The notes: generated from the letters alone by a model not told the origin. Numbered from the stretch's first letter, positions 42,286 to 51,049 are shown. The stretch: 64,000 bases of DNA from Janthinobacterium rivuli (GCF_029690045.1 NZ_CP121464.1:1364001-1428000), one strand, 5' to 3'. Numbers and translations are program-made.

Positions 42286-42325
42286 AAGTGTTTAATTAAT
42301 CAACTATTTAATTAATATCACACTT
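42286..42325. promoter_or_regulatory. AT-rich palindromic operator upstream of the GntP gene
   Basis: Outer arms AAGTGT (42286-42291) and ACACTT (42320-42325) enclose two copies of TTTAATTAAT (42291-42300 and 42307-42316), 16 bp apart. It is 21-60 nt upstream of the GntP start. In this GC-rich genome it stands out strongly and is likely a regulator-binding site or promoter element. Confidence 0.55.
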
Positions 42326-42473
42326 CGCGGGCGCACGCTAACGCGCGGGTAAAGGTGCCTGAAGATTGCGCAGACAAGGAGACAAGAAGACAATGTGGCT
42401 TTGGATAAAAGTATTCGAATTCCCTTCTGCCTGTCTTAAGCCTGCTTTGGCTGGTGGACTTCCTTCGAATTAA

Positions 42474-42833
42474 TTACCAAGCCATGCCTCTCAATGCTTC
42501 CCCTAGCTGATGCATAAAAATCAAGAACCGCACCACGACAATGAGTGTTGCAATAAAAAGCAATCCATACTGTTCGCCTATAGTTATTCTTCCTGATTTC
42601 CCCAGCTTGACCCATGCCAAAATAAACAGGCCCAGAGCGAGGCATGCAAGTGGGATTTTCAGCGGCCGGTCATTGAAATCAGGCACGCTGATACCGGTGA
42701 ATATCCCAATCAACTCAGTCGGGTGATCGATCAGGAGCAGGAAAAAGGCGAGGATCGGGAGAAATCCGATGAGCAGTCCAAGGAGATAGGCTTTCTTCTT
42801 GCTTGCCGCTTGCTCCGGCGGATGGTTCATCAT
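42474..42833 (-). CDS. Small membrane protein of unknown function
   Basis: A 119-residue protein with three or four predicted helices (YLLGLLIGFLPILAFFLLLI, ACLALGLFILAWVKL, GLLFIATLIVVVRFLIF). Codon use and base composition are more A+T-rich than its neighbours. The family is not recognised. Two ATG codons are possible at the start. It sits at the outer edge of the island described below. Confidence 0.55.
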   Translation of the reverse strand: MMNHPPEQAASKKKAYLLGLLIGFLPILAFFLLLIDHPTELIGIFTGISVPDFNDRPLKIPLACLALGLFILAWVKLGKSGRITIGEQYGLLFIATLIVVVRFLIFMHQLGEALRGMAW

Positions 42834-43104
42834 GGCTTGGACGTCTTCTCAGAAATTTATATCAACCAGCGACGCAGACTTGTCACGCGAATTCAGATAA
42901 GGAAGGATGCCGATGGCATTTCAGGATGCTGGTCGGGGTGGGAGGATTCGAACTTGCTTATACGTTGAAAAGCAAAGAAAATCCGATACGCCGACATGGT
43001 CGGGCCGCGGCAATTCCACTTGGCGCGACTCCACCGTCAGGGTATTCAAAATTAAATCAACGCTTAGCTCAGACATTGATCGTGTTCGAATGCAAAGCAT
43101 GCGG
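42834..43104. other. Gap with tRNA 3'-end fragment
   Basis: 271 nt without a supportable gene. It is relatively A+T-rich and contains the truncated tRNA-Pro 3' end described at 42930-42953. I see no other structure in it. Confidence 0.5.
42930..42953 (-). repeat. Truncated tRNA-Pro 3' end, candidate distal attachment site
   Basis: A 24-nt copy, with one mismatch, of the 3' end of the tRNA-Pro gene at 48730-48753. It includes the CCA end, acceptor strand and part of the T-arm. It has the same orientation, exactly 5,800 nt away. There is no tRNA body beside it, so it is a fragment, as left by site-specific integration. Confidence 0.65.
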
Positions 43105-44025
43105 TCAGTGTTCAGCAATTTGCTTGAGTTGGCTGACGTCTCTCAGCACCTGTCCATACGATCGATACAAGTTGGCCGCCGGCAGGCGGCCTTGTTGCGC
43201 CATTAGCGCATGCACCTGCTGCAGGCGATAGAAGGGTACGTGTGGATATTCATGATGCTCGATATGGTAATGGATACGATGCGGTCCGACGAAAAAAGTT
43301 TGCCAGCTGCGCCGTACGACGGTACGCGCACTGAATCGCTGATCTTCCGACGCCCGGTAGCCCGCGTGCTCGGTGATCGCGCGTATGCGCCCGAACAGCG
43401 GTAGCAAGGTCAGCGCTGGTAAGATCCAAAGCCCGAAATACAGCGCTGCATGTCCCGCTGCCGCGAGCAGGCCGATCATCACGCCCTGTACCGCAACGAT
43501 GCTGGCGATTGCGTAGAACCTCTTGCTGTGGCCGGCAGCCTTATGCGGATTGCGGCCACGCAGCCTGGCGCGCACCAGATTGCGCGCGCTGAGGAAGTAT
43601 CCAATGCCGGTGGCATCTTTGAACAAACGCCACACCAATTCCCTACGCGTCACGGGGTAGTCGTCGATGCCGAATATGGTGGCGACCGGATCGTCGGCTA
43701 CCATCGGTGCACGGTGATGCTGCAAGTGGCCGCTGCGATAAAAATCCATCACCAGCAGAAGTGGCGCTGCCGCGAACAGTTGGCCTGCGATGTCGTTCAG
43801 GCGCCGATGCGACAGCAGGGTACCGTGAGCGCTTTCATGCATCAGAACGGCTAGCGCGAGCTGGGTGCGGGCGACCAGGACCGCGCTTAGCACGAACACC
43901 AGCGGATAGGGAAAGCGGATAGCCGCGGCGAAGCAGGCAGCAATCAGCGCCCAGTCAAGCGCGACGGCGAGTAGTGCGCGCGGATTGCTGATCGTTGTGA
44001 GATGCGCCGGTAATGGGGGCCTCAT
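43105..44025 (-). CDS. Membrane fatty-acid desaturase
   Basis: A 306-residue integral-membrane di-iron enzyme. The three His boxes are HESAH (63-67), HLQHH (100-104) and HIEHH (254-258), with hydrophobic segments between them. It introduces a double bond or hydroxyl into an acyl chain or related lipid. It is the last gene of the five-gene operon, 10 nt after the GT-B gene. The specific substrate is not known. Confidence 0.87.
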   Translation of the reverse strand: MRPPLPAHLTTISNPRALLAVALDWALIAACFAAAIRFPYPLVFVLSAVLVARTQLALAVLMHESAHGTLLSHRRLNDIAGQLFAAAPLLLVMDFYRSGHLQHHRAPMVADDPVATIFGIDDYPVTRRELVWRLFKDATGIGYFLSARNLVRARLRGRNPHKAAGHSKRFYAIASIVAVQGVMIGLLAAAGHAALYFGLWILPALTLLPLFGRIRAITEHAGYRASEDQRFSARTVVRRSWQTFFVGPHRIHYHIEHHEYPHVPFYRLQQVHALMAQQGRLPAANLYRSYGQVLRDVSQLKQIAEH

Positions 44026-44035
44026 GATGGACGCC

Positions 44036-45154
44036 TCATCGGTGGACAGACCGCGCGGCCAGCTCGTACAGCACCGCTACCCAGCTCTGCAGGCGTGCGC
44101 CGGCTACCGCGCGGCCGTCCGGCGCAGGCAAGGTGGGGGCGCTTTGTAGCAGATCGGCGCACGCGCTGCACAGGTCTTGGGCGAACGTTGGCGCGTCGCC
44201 GCGCCAGACGACGATGCGATGCGCCAGCCCCAGCGCCGCCGCGCGCGCTGCGTTGATTTTCTGCTCCGGCTGCTCGGTTAGCACCAGAACGATGGGCCGA
44301 CCGTAGACCAGCGCCACCGACAACGCCGCCATGCCGGGCGCCGAGACGATCAGGTTGCTGGCGGCAGCTTGCCGCACCCAGTCGGCGTCCTGCGCCTTCC
44401 ATCGCGCGCGTCCGGCATAGCCCTCGCCGACCAGCGTTGCGTGCATGCCGGCGAGGAGCAAGCCGGTTTCGATCCCATCGGCCAGGCAGGGGTCTCGGAA
44501 ATGGGGATTGAGGTAGACGGCTGCGCATGCCTGCACGCGCGGCACTGCGGCGTCAAACAGCGCGGCCACAACGACCGGAGTCGGCAGGCGGAATGTGGCG
44601 CCGTCGCAAGTCGCCTCGTAGCTGAAGTCGTGCTCAATGCGCGCTAAGCTGGCGTTGATCTGCCATCCGACGATGCGATGGAACAGGCGTGAGAGGATAG
44701 CTGGTAGTCGCCCGGAAAAATTGTTTTGAACCGCCTGCCGCAAGCTGGTGCCGTAGATGTGTACCACCTTGCCCCGCCATGCCGGCATGCAGCCCATGAA
44801 CAGCAATGCCGGGTGAAATGAGTCGTTGATGATTAAGTCTGCGCTGCGCAGAGCGATGCGTAGTTGCATCATGTCGCGGCACATCCGCGACGGTCGAAAC
44901 AGATAGTTGGCGATATTTGCGTCGGTTTCTGCGGACAGCATGTTTTGCCGGGTGTCAAACTGGACTGCGTAGTGGCGCGACAGCACTTGCGCAGTGATGC
45001 CGAATCCGGCCAGGAAAGCGACGCCTTCGTCCGATGTGGTCAGTACATCGACATCGGCGCCGTATTCGCGTAACGCATGCGTGAGTAGTTGCGCGCGCAT
45101 CAGGTGACCGCGGGCGTCGGCCGTTGCCAGATAGGTCACCTTGATGGTGTTCAT
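44036..45154 (-). CDS. GT-B-fold glycosyltransferase (MurG/UGT-like)
   Basis: A 372-residue protein. It begins MNTIKVTYLATADARGHLMRA, resembling the N-terminal nucleotide-sugar-transferase fold, with the donor region near SAPGMAALSVALVYGRPIVLVL and EQKINAARAAALG. It has no membrane anchor. The ATGA start overlaps the stop of the di-iron gene. It probably transfers a sugar to a lipid or small molecule; donor and acceptor are unknown. Confidence 0.75.
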   Translation of the reverse strand: MNTIKVTYLATADARGHLMRAQLLTHALREYGADVDVLTTSDEGVAFLAGFGITAQVLSRHYAVQFDTRQNMLSAETDANIANYLFRPSRMCRDMMQLRIALRSADLIINDSFHPALLFMGCMPAWRGKVVHIYGTSLRQAVQNNFSGRLPAILSRLFHRIVGWQINASLARIEHDFSYEATCDGATFRLPTPVVVAALFDAAVPRVQACAAVYLNPHFRDPCLADGIETGLLLAGMHATLVGEGYAGRARWKAQDADWVRQAAASNLIVSAPGMAALSVALVYGRPIVLVLTEQPEQKINAARAAALGLAHRIVVWRGDAPTFAQDLCSACADLLQSAPTLPAPDGRAVAGARLQSWVAVLYELAARSVHR

Positions 45155-45882
45155 GGACGTGCGGGCCACAGCCGCAACGCGGCGCCGGCCAGATACATGA
45201 TGAGCGCGCTGGAGACGCCCCAGGCACGATCGATGGCGCGAATCTCATCGAGCAGCGATGCCAGGCTCCCGTGTTCGGACGGCAGCACCAGACGTGCCAG
45301 CGTATGCTGGCACAAGCGAACGTGGCGGTCTTCATCGCTCAGCACACCAACCAACAGGGGATATAGCGGATGAACTGTGCCAATCAGCGCGCAATGGCGC
45401 CGCAGAACGCGGGTGAACGTCTGTTCGGCGCACAAGCCGATAGCGAACGCCGGGATGAGGTGGCCTGCGGAAAAGCTGCTACTGTAGCGATGCGCGAGTG
45501 TGCGCCATTGCGCGATCTTGCGTAGGGTGAGCGCATCGGGGCGCGCGGACAAAGGCACCGGCGCTATCCCGCCCCGCGCCGTTAGCGCAGCCGCAAACAG
45601 CGAAGCATGACGCCGTTCGTCCGCCAGGTGCTTTTCCATTTGTCGCGCCAGCCAAGCCGGCGGCTGGCCCAGCAGGTCAGACTGCAGCGCGATTTCGCTG
45701 GCCTCCTCGCCTATCAGGTAGATACGCAACAGCAGCCGTTCACCGGCCACGCTGGCATGCAGTTGGCGCAGGGCGGCACGCTTGATGTGGTCGACCCAGC
45801 GCGCCTGCATGGCCGGCAAGCCGCATAGTGGCGGCGCTGCCAAGCGGGCCGGCAGCGGCCATCCATCAGCGTGCAAGCGCAT
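45151..45882 (-). CDS. Ferritin-like di-iron protein
   Basis: A 243-residue mostly helical protein. The ligand pattern is complete and symmetrical: Glu59/60 then ExxH at 89-92, and Glu153 then ExxH at 184-187. This is the four-helix-bundle di-iron arrangement of ferritin-like oxygenases. Start 45882 overlaps the upstream gene by 17 nt; a longer reading frame would overlap it by about 100 nt. It could hydroxylate, desaturate or cleave an intermediate. The exact reaction is unknown. Confidence 0.7.
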   Translation of the reverse strand: MRLHADGWPLPARLAAPPLCGLPAMQARWVDHIKRAALRQLHASVAGERLLLRIYLIGEEASEIALQSDLLGQPPAWLARQMEKHLADERRHASLFAAALTARGGIAPVPLSARPDALTLRKIAQWRTLAHRYSSSFSAGHLIPAFAIGLCAEQTFTRVLRRHCALIGTVHPLYPLLVGVLSDEDRHVRLCQHTLARLVLPSEHGSLASLLDEIRAIDRAWGVSSALIMYLAGAALRLWPARP

Positions 45883-46858
45883 CGCCCGCCGCCAGCTGAT
45901 TGCCCAGCACGAGCCCGATAAAGCTTTGCTGCAGGAAAGCCGCCGCCGCATTGCCGGCCCCGGCAAAGGCCTGTTGCTGGTCGCCGTAACGCAGGTAGCC
46001 CTGGCCGTGCACGGCGCCGATGGTCAGCTTGTCGCGCGCGGCGAAGCCACGCTTCATCAGCGGCTTGAGCAGCGGGTGGTCGCTCAGGCCGTACAGGAAC
46101 AGTTCGCGCTGGACCACTTGGTTGGGGATTTTGCCGGTCAGCGCTTCGAGCTCGAATGACCAAGTGCCGTGCGCCAGCAGGGCGCCGGCGTTGCCGGCGC
46201 TTGGCGGATCGCTGTGCAGCCGTGCGCGCATCACAGGCTTGGCTACCTTACCTGCACCGAGCGTGATGGTGATGTCGGGATCGCCCGGCTTCGCGCCGCG
46301 GTTGTCACGTACCTGTACCAGGTGGCTGGACAGGCGCGCGGCCAGGGCGGGATCGGACACCAGCTTTGTGGCTTGCTCGAACGATACCAGCACACGTCGG
46401 CCACTTGCTGCCGGCACGTCCACCAGATAGGGGTCGATACGTACCGCGCTGAATGCCCCCTTGACCGGTGTATGCGCATGGCTGCTGACTGACCAACTGT
46501 CTCCGGATTTGCTCAGTATCAGGTGGACGCTGACCGGTACGCGGCGGCCCGCTTCGTCCAGTGCCGAGCCTTGCAACAGCACGTCGCCGACGATGGTCTT
46601 TTTGCCATAACTGCGGGCGTTGTTGAAGTGAATCTGGTACGAGCTGGTGTCGACAGCTGCCGTGGTGGCCTGGTCGTCGAGGCCGATGCGGTTACACATC
46701 TCGGCATGCGTGTTCACCTCGGGAAGCGGGCAGCCGCTGGCTGATGCAAAATAATGAACGCCACGCCCCTCCAAGTCGGTGGCGCGGGCGCTACCGGTCA
46801 GCGCCAGCAAACTCAGGGCTGCCCATTGCAAAGTGGTGTAGGAACGGTGCAAGGTCAT
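45866..46858 (-). CDS. Exported protein of unknown family
   Basis: A 330-residue protein. A signal peptide (LQWAALSLLALTGSARA) is followed by a soluble region with two or more conserved-looking Cys (SGCPLPEVNTHAEMCNRIG) near residues 42-56. It has no domain I recognise. It is the second gene of the operon, 17 nt after the GT2 gene, and overlaps the di-iron gene. Its export suggests that part of the pathway, or its product, acts in the envelope. Confidence 0.7.
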   Translation of the reverse strand: MTLHRSYTTLQWAALSLLALTGSARATDLEGRGVHYFASASGCPLPEVNTHAEMCNRIGLDDQATTAAVDTSSYQIHFNNARSYGKKTIVGDVLLQGSALDEAGRRVPVSVHLILSKSGDSWSVSSHAHTPVKGAFSAVRIDPYLVDVPAASGRRVLVSFEQATKLVSDPALAARLSSHLVQVRDNRGAKPGDPDITITLGAGKVAKPVMRARLHSDPPSAGNAGALLAHGTWSFELEALTGKIPNQVVQRELFLYGLSDHPLLKPLMKRGFAARDKLTIGAVHGQGYLRYGDQQQAFAGAGNAAAAFLQQSFIGLVLGNQLAAGDALAR

Positions 46859-46875
46859 GGTAGGGTTTCCCGTGG

Positions 46876-47910
46876 TTAGCGTTCATGGTAGGACAGCGAT
46901 TGTGCGTCGGCGCCCTCGGCGGCAGCGCTGCGGATGCCGAGGCCCCGGCACAGTGCGCCAAGCATGTCCAGCCCGGAAAAAAACCCGATCAGAACGACGG
47001 CCGACACCCAGCGCAGGCCGCGCACCGGCGTTGCATCCTGATGGTTGAGTGCGTGCAGGCTGTACCACAGCCGCGCCGTCAGCACACAGAGCGGTCCGAC
47101 AGGGCCGCTATTTGCCAGCCATTGCATGGACCGTGGCAGATAGGTGCGCACCAGGTGGGGCGTCAAGCCGAGCGTGTCCTGTCCGCGCATCCAGCGTAAT
47201 TTGAACAGCTCGAAGCGGGTATCGGGCAGCTTGTGCACGGTGTGCGCCCGCACGGCGTAGTGCAGAGCCACGCCTGCGGCTTGGAGACGCAGGGCCAGCA
47301 CCTGACAGTGCGCGCGATACACGCCGTCGAGTGGCTGATAGCGGTGCTGCGCGAACAGCTCGCGCAAGAACACCACGTTGTTGGCGTAGAAGTTGCGCGT
47401 CGCGCGAGCTAGCAGCTGGCTGGGGAAGTACATGAAGTCAATCGTGGTTAGGGCGGTGCCTGCCACAGTGGCAGCGTAGCTGGTGCGGCCGGCCACCACT
47501 GCCGGTGGCGCTGCGTCCGTCAGCGGCGCGATCAGCTGTTCAAGCCAGTCTTGTTCGGGCTTGCAGTCGGCGTCGGCGAAGCAGACGTAGTCGCAGCGGT
47601 CGGCATGGACGGCGTCGAAACCGTCGTTCTTGGCCTGGTAGTAGCCGGTGCTGGCATGGATCCGCACGAAGTCGATGTCGCGGCCCGCCAGGCGCTCCGC
47701 GCTTGTGCGAATGCGCTCGCACAAGCCGTCGTGCGTGACGATCACTTGCGCGAGTGCGCTTAGTGCGACGCTCTGTTGCGCCAGCAGGCCGATCACATGC
47801 AGCAGGCTGGCGCCGGCCGCATCCAGGCCGGCGCCGCCGCGCAGGTTATTCGTCTCCAATACCAGGGCGGTACGCGCGGCAACATGTTCATGCGGCATAT
47901 TGTTTTCCAT
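46876..47910 (-). CDS. Family-2 glycosyltransferase with C-terminal membrane segment
   Basis: A 344-residue protein. The nucleotide-sugar motif is DAD at 113-115 (YVCFADADCKPEQDWLE), and a basic region (KLRWMRGQDTLG) resembles a GT2 acceptor-side motif. Hydrophobic C-terminal stretches (WVSAVVLIGFFSGLDMLGAL) would anchor it to the inner membrane. It is first in the operon. Start 47910 is tentative, since a second ATG four codons on has GGAAA upstream. Confidence 0.8.
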   Translation of the reverse strand: MENNMPHEHVAARTALVLETNNLRGGAGLDAAGASLLHVIGLLAQQSVALSALAQVIVTHDGLCERIRTSAERLAGRDIDFVRIHASTGYYQAKNDGFDAVHADRCDYVCFADADCKPEQDWLEQLIAPLTDAAPPAVVAGRTSYAATVAGTALTTIDFMYFPSQLLARATRNFYANNVVFLRELFAQHRYQPLDGVYRAHCQVLALRLQAAGVALHYAVRAHTVHKLPDTRFELFKLRWMRGQDTLGLTPHLVRTYLPRSMQWLANSGPVGPLCVLTARLWYSLHALNHQDATPVRGLRWVSAVVLIGFFSGLDMLGALCRGLGIRSAAAEGADAQSLSYHER

Positions 47911-48729
47911 TGCCCAAACAAGACGAGGGCCGTTAATTGGTCAAATCGGCGCACCGTTACGCGGCCAGCCTCTCAACTCTGCCCGGATGAGGCTGCTAAC
48001 CAAGCCAAGCTGCAGACGTACGGATTGTCTATTCCGAGATACCATTTTGCTTTGATAGTTCCGAACCCATCTTGTTTTTGGACAATATCATCATTAGTTT
48101 CTTCGGGGTATTTAGGGGATCAGCTTACTTCCGTCATGCTGGCGAACGGCGGGCGAGGTGAATCATGGAACACCTGTCCTCACGGCTGTATTCTGGTTCG
48201 AGCAGGCTGATGCAGTGCTGTTGACCTGGCAATGTTTGCCTCTACGACTATCAGTCGAAGCCGGCCGATTGGCGCTGGGTGCGATTCCGGCCAGACCGAG
48301 CCTGGGGATTCCAGTTGAGATTGTTTATGCGTTGTGTCGCGCTGCTGACGAACCTGTTGGGCTCGTTCGAGTGGACGGTCAGAGCTCTGTGTCAAACTAC
48401 TATGAAACAACTTCATCATGCCAATTCAGGAAATTGTACGTAAGTGCGCTACTTACTCCCATTTTTCATTGCTGATCATTTGGCATCCAGAATCGGCCTC
48501 CATCAATTCAAGGAGTCAGAACCATGCAAGAGGGCGAAACGAGCCTCGTGCTCGACGCGACGAACATGCCGCCTCGGGCCAGCCAATCTGCCGTTTGTCG
48601 GCGGCCACGGCGAACCGATACTAGAAGTGGAACACCGAACAGCTACGCTAATTTGCCACTAACGGACTAAAAATGACAAAGCCCAGTAGCTGTGGCTTTT
48701 CTAAGTTCTTGATTTGCAAAAAAGAAATT
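47911..48729. other. Gene-poor stretch between the island operon and tRNA-Pro
   Basis: An 819-nt stretch with lower GC than its surroundings, especially 48050-48700. No reading frame here looks like a real protein. The promoter of the five-gene operon must lie near 47911-48050; a TTGACC hexamer is present on the minus strand, but no convincing -10 was found. I could not recognise a decayed recombinase, although that would be the expected occupant. Confidence 0.5.
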
Positions 48730-48806
48730 TGGTCGGGGTGAGAGGATTCGAACCTCCGGCCTCTGCGTCCCGAACGCAGCGCTCTACCAGGCTGAGCCAC
48801 ACCCCG
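48730..48806 (-). tRNA. tRNA-Pro (anticodon CGG)
   Basis: A 77-nt gene with encoded CCA. The acceptor stem CGGGGTG pairs with CACCCCG, the anticodon loop reads TTCGGGA, and the T-loop TTCGAAT is present. It reads proline codon CCG. Its 3' end faces the island and is repeated at 42930. Confidence 0.95.
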
Positions 48807-48860
48807 CTTTTCTTTATTACAGCAGATGGCGGGGCGGGTTTCAAGCGGCTGCATCAACCT

Positions 48861-50954
48861 CTATTTCTTTTCCTGCTGCGCCTTCTTGATCTCCGCTTCG
48901 CTGACTTTTTTTGCTGGCGCATTCGTCGCCGGCGAAGTCGGGGCCTTGCGGGTGGCGTTGGCTTGCGCCATGACGGCGGCGCAGTCCGTGTCGGGGGCTT
49001 TGTCGACGTTGACCAGCGGCAGCAGGGCGGCCAGTGGCGTGACGACGGTGGCCAGGGCTACGGCGGCGCCCGCTTTCAGGGCCAGCGGACCTTTTTGCGG
49101 GCCGACGGCCGGGTTCTTGAACGTGCCTTTCGCGTACAGCGGCGTGCGCAGGGTGATGATGCGGGCGCCCTTGGTGCGGGGGCGCACGTCGAGGTCCAGG
49201 GTTTCGGTGGCCAGGTTGACGTTTCCCGTGACATTCACGACGGCCGTGTCCGTATCGAGCACGAAGCGGCGCACGTCGGCCTGGCCATTCGTGACGGCGA
49301 AATCGCTGGCCAGGCAGTTCAGGTGGACTTGTTTGTCGCCAAAGATTTTCACGAAGACGGCGTTGGCCAGGTTCAGGCCGGCCAGTTCCAGCATGAACTG
49401 GCTGACGGAGCCTTCGCTGACGGTGGCCGCCAGTTCGCCATTCGCGCTGGCCAGCATGGCCGAGACGGAATTGCCGTGGCCCGTCAGCGCCGCGTCGCCA
49501 TATACTTCGCCGAAGCTCGCTTGCATCGATTGCAGCTTGGGAAACAGTTCGCGAATTTTGAGGTGGCGCGCCGCCACCTTGGCTTGCGCGGCGATGGTCT
49601 TTTGACGGCCATCGAGCGTGATGTTCGAGGTGATGTTGCCGCCGGCCATGCCGAAGTTGAGCGGCGTCAAACTCAGCACCTTGTCTTTCATGTGGATGTT
49701 GGCAACGACATTGTTGAGCGGGATATCGTGCGTGCGCACCAGTTTCTTGCCCGTGAATTTCACGTCGGCGTCGAGCGCATTCCATTTGGCCGTGTTGAAC
49801 TGTTCCACGGGCAAGGCTTTGTTATCGGGTTGCACGGGCGCCTTGCCGCGCGCCTGTTTCCGCGCATTGCTGTCGGCGCCGATGGTGGGGCCCAAGTCTT
49901 CCAGGCGCAGTTGCTGCGACGTCACTTCGCCGCGCAGCAGGGGGCGCGGCTGGCGCGGCAAATATTGCAGGGTGCCAGCCAGGTCGCTCTGGCCCACCGT
50001 GCCCTTGAAGTTTTGATAGGTCCAGTTCCAGCTGGCGCCGTCCTTCTTGCCCAGCAGGCGGCCCTTGGTCGCGTAGTCCGGCGTTTCCGGCAGCAGTACG
50101 CCCGTCAGCGGATACAGGTCGGCCATGCTGGCGCCGGCCAGGCTCAGCTGCAAATCGATGCCCGACAATGAGCGTGGATCCGTCAAGGTGCCGTCGATGC
50201 TGGCCTTGTTCTTGCCCAGCACGGCATGCGCCTGCACGGGATACACGGTGTTGTTGTCGGTCAAGGACAGCACCGCGCCGGCCTTGCCGCCGCCCGTCAC
50301 GGGTGCCTTGCGGTAGCTGCCGCCCAAGGTGAAGGCGATGCCGTATTTCTGCACGGGAGCGTTGCCTGGCGCATCGCCGGGCGTGGCGTCGGGCGCCGTC
50401 GAGCTGACCTTGGCGTGCACGTCGAGGGCGATGCCTTCGTCGAGGTAGCGGATGACGCCGTCGCCGAAGGCCATGCGCTGGATTTCCACGTCCCATGCCG
50501 AAGGGCCGTTGTCTTTCAAGGTCCAGCTGTTGCTGCCATCGGCGCGCCGCTGCAGGGCAATGTTGGGAGAGGCTAGCGCCAGGTCCGTCAGCACCACGCG
50601 ATGCTGCAACAGGGGCAAGGGATGGATGGCCACGTCGATGCGTTTCGCGCTGGCCAGTTGCGGGCCGGCCGTCGCCCAGTCCGGGTTGCTCATGCGCACG
50701 TCCTGCGCGCTGATGACGGGGCGCGGCACGTAGCGGCGCCAGCCCGGTTCCGTTTTCAGGCCTTGCTGCCATTTCACCTGCAGATCGCCGCCGATGACGA
50801 AGGTACGGCCCGTGCTTTCCGACACCTTCTCGTTGATGTAGGGGCGGGCGCGGTTCCAGTCGAAGGTCAGCACGAAGATGGCCACGATGGCGATCAGGGC
50901 CAGCAGGGCGGCCAAGCTCCAGCCGAGGATTTTGAGCGGGGTTGAGCGTGTCAT
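48861..50954 (-). CDS. AsmA-family protein
   Basis: A 697-residue protein. It has one N-terminal membrane helix (ILGWSLAALLALIAIVAIFVL), the AsmA start DWNRARPYINEKVSESTGRTF and a long repetitive beta-rich periplasmic region ending in the conserved AsmA-2 domain. AsmA-like proteins move phospholipid between the membranes. It has a positively charged, Ala/Lys-rich C-terminus. Confidence 0.88.
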   Translation of the reverse strand: MTRSTPLKILGWSLAALLALIAIVAIFVLTFDWNRARPYINEKVSESTGRTFVIGGDLQVKWQQGLKTEPGWRRYVPRPVISAQDVRMSNPDWATAGPQLASAKRIDVAIHPLPLLQHRVVLTDLALASPNIALQRRADGSNSWTLKDNGPSAWDVEIQRMAFGDGVIRYLDEGIALDVHAKVSSTAPDATPGDAPGNAPVQKYGIAFTLGGSYRKAPVTGGGKAGAVLSLTDNNTVYPVQAHAVLGKNKASIDGTLTDPRSLSGIDLQLSLAGASMADLYPLTGVLLPETPDYATKGRLLGKKDGASWNWTYQNFKGTVGQSDLAGTLQYLPRQPRPLLRGEVTSQQLRLEDLGPTIGADSNARKQARGKAPVQPDNKALPVEQFNTAKWNALDADVKFTGKKLVRTHDIPLNNVVANIHMKDKVLSLTPLNFGMAGGNITSNITLDGRQKTIAAQAKVAARHLKIRELFPKLQSMQASFGEVYGDAALTGHGNSVSAMLASANGELAATVSEGSVSQFMLELAGLNLANAVFVKIFGDKQVHLNCLASDFAVTNGQADVRRFVLDTDTAVVNVTGNVNLATETLDLDVRPRTKGARIITLRTPLYAKGTFKNPAVGPQKGPLALKAGAAVALATVVTPLAALLPLVNVDKAPDTDCAAVMAQANATRKAPTSPATNAPAKKVSEAEIKKAQQEKK

Positions 50955-51049
50955 GGGGATGCCAATCGCAGTGATTTTTTCTTCAAGATAGACCGATAGA
51001 CCATGACAGTCGGTGCGCTGGGTTACGTAAGAGGTGTCGCTTGAAACGA

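Larger units (their letters stand above)
42930..48753. mobile_element. Putative tRNA-Pro-associated genomic island
   Basis: The segment between the tRNA 3'-end fragment and the intact tRNA-Pro holds five minus-strand genes unrelated to the neighbouring housekeeping and catabolic genes. Gene-poor, A+T-richer flanks lie on both ends. The direct repeats match the expected outcome of integration at a tRNA 3' end. No integrase or excision gene is visible, so the element would be a remnant, or mobilised in trans. Confidence 0.55.

Noticed and set aside
42930..43005. Possible second tRNA gene at the left end of the island
   Set aside because: Only the 3' 24 nt match tRNA-Pro. No anticodon or D-arm can be folded from the adjoining sequence.
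43105..47910. Polyyne or violacein biosynthesis
   Set aside because: Both are known from this bacterial family, but the multiple desaturases and acyl carrier genes of polyyne clusters and the vio genes are absent.
48158..48475. 105-residue plus-strand reading frame in the gene-poor strip
   Set aside because: It has no ribosome site, no family features and ordinary random composition.
48524..48670. Short frame after an AAGGAG site near 48510
   Set aside because: The ribosome site is good, but the product of about 48 residues is low-complexity (Arg/Ser/Pro) with no support. It is mentioned only as a weak possibility.
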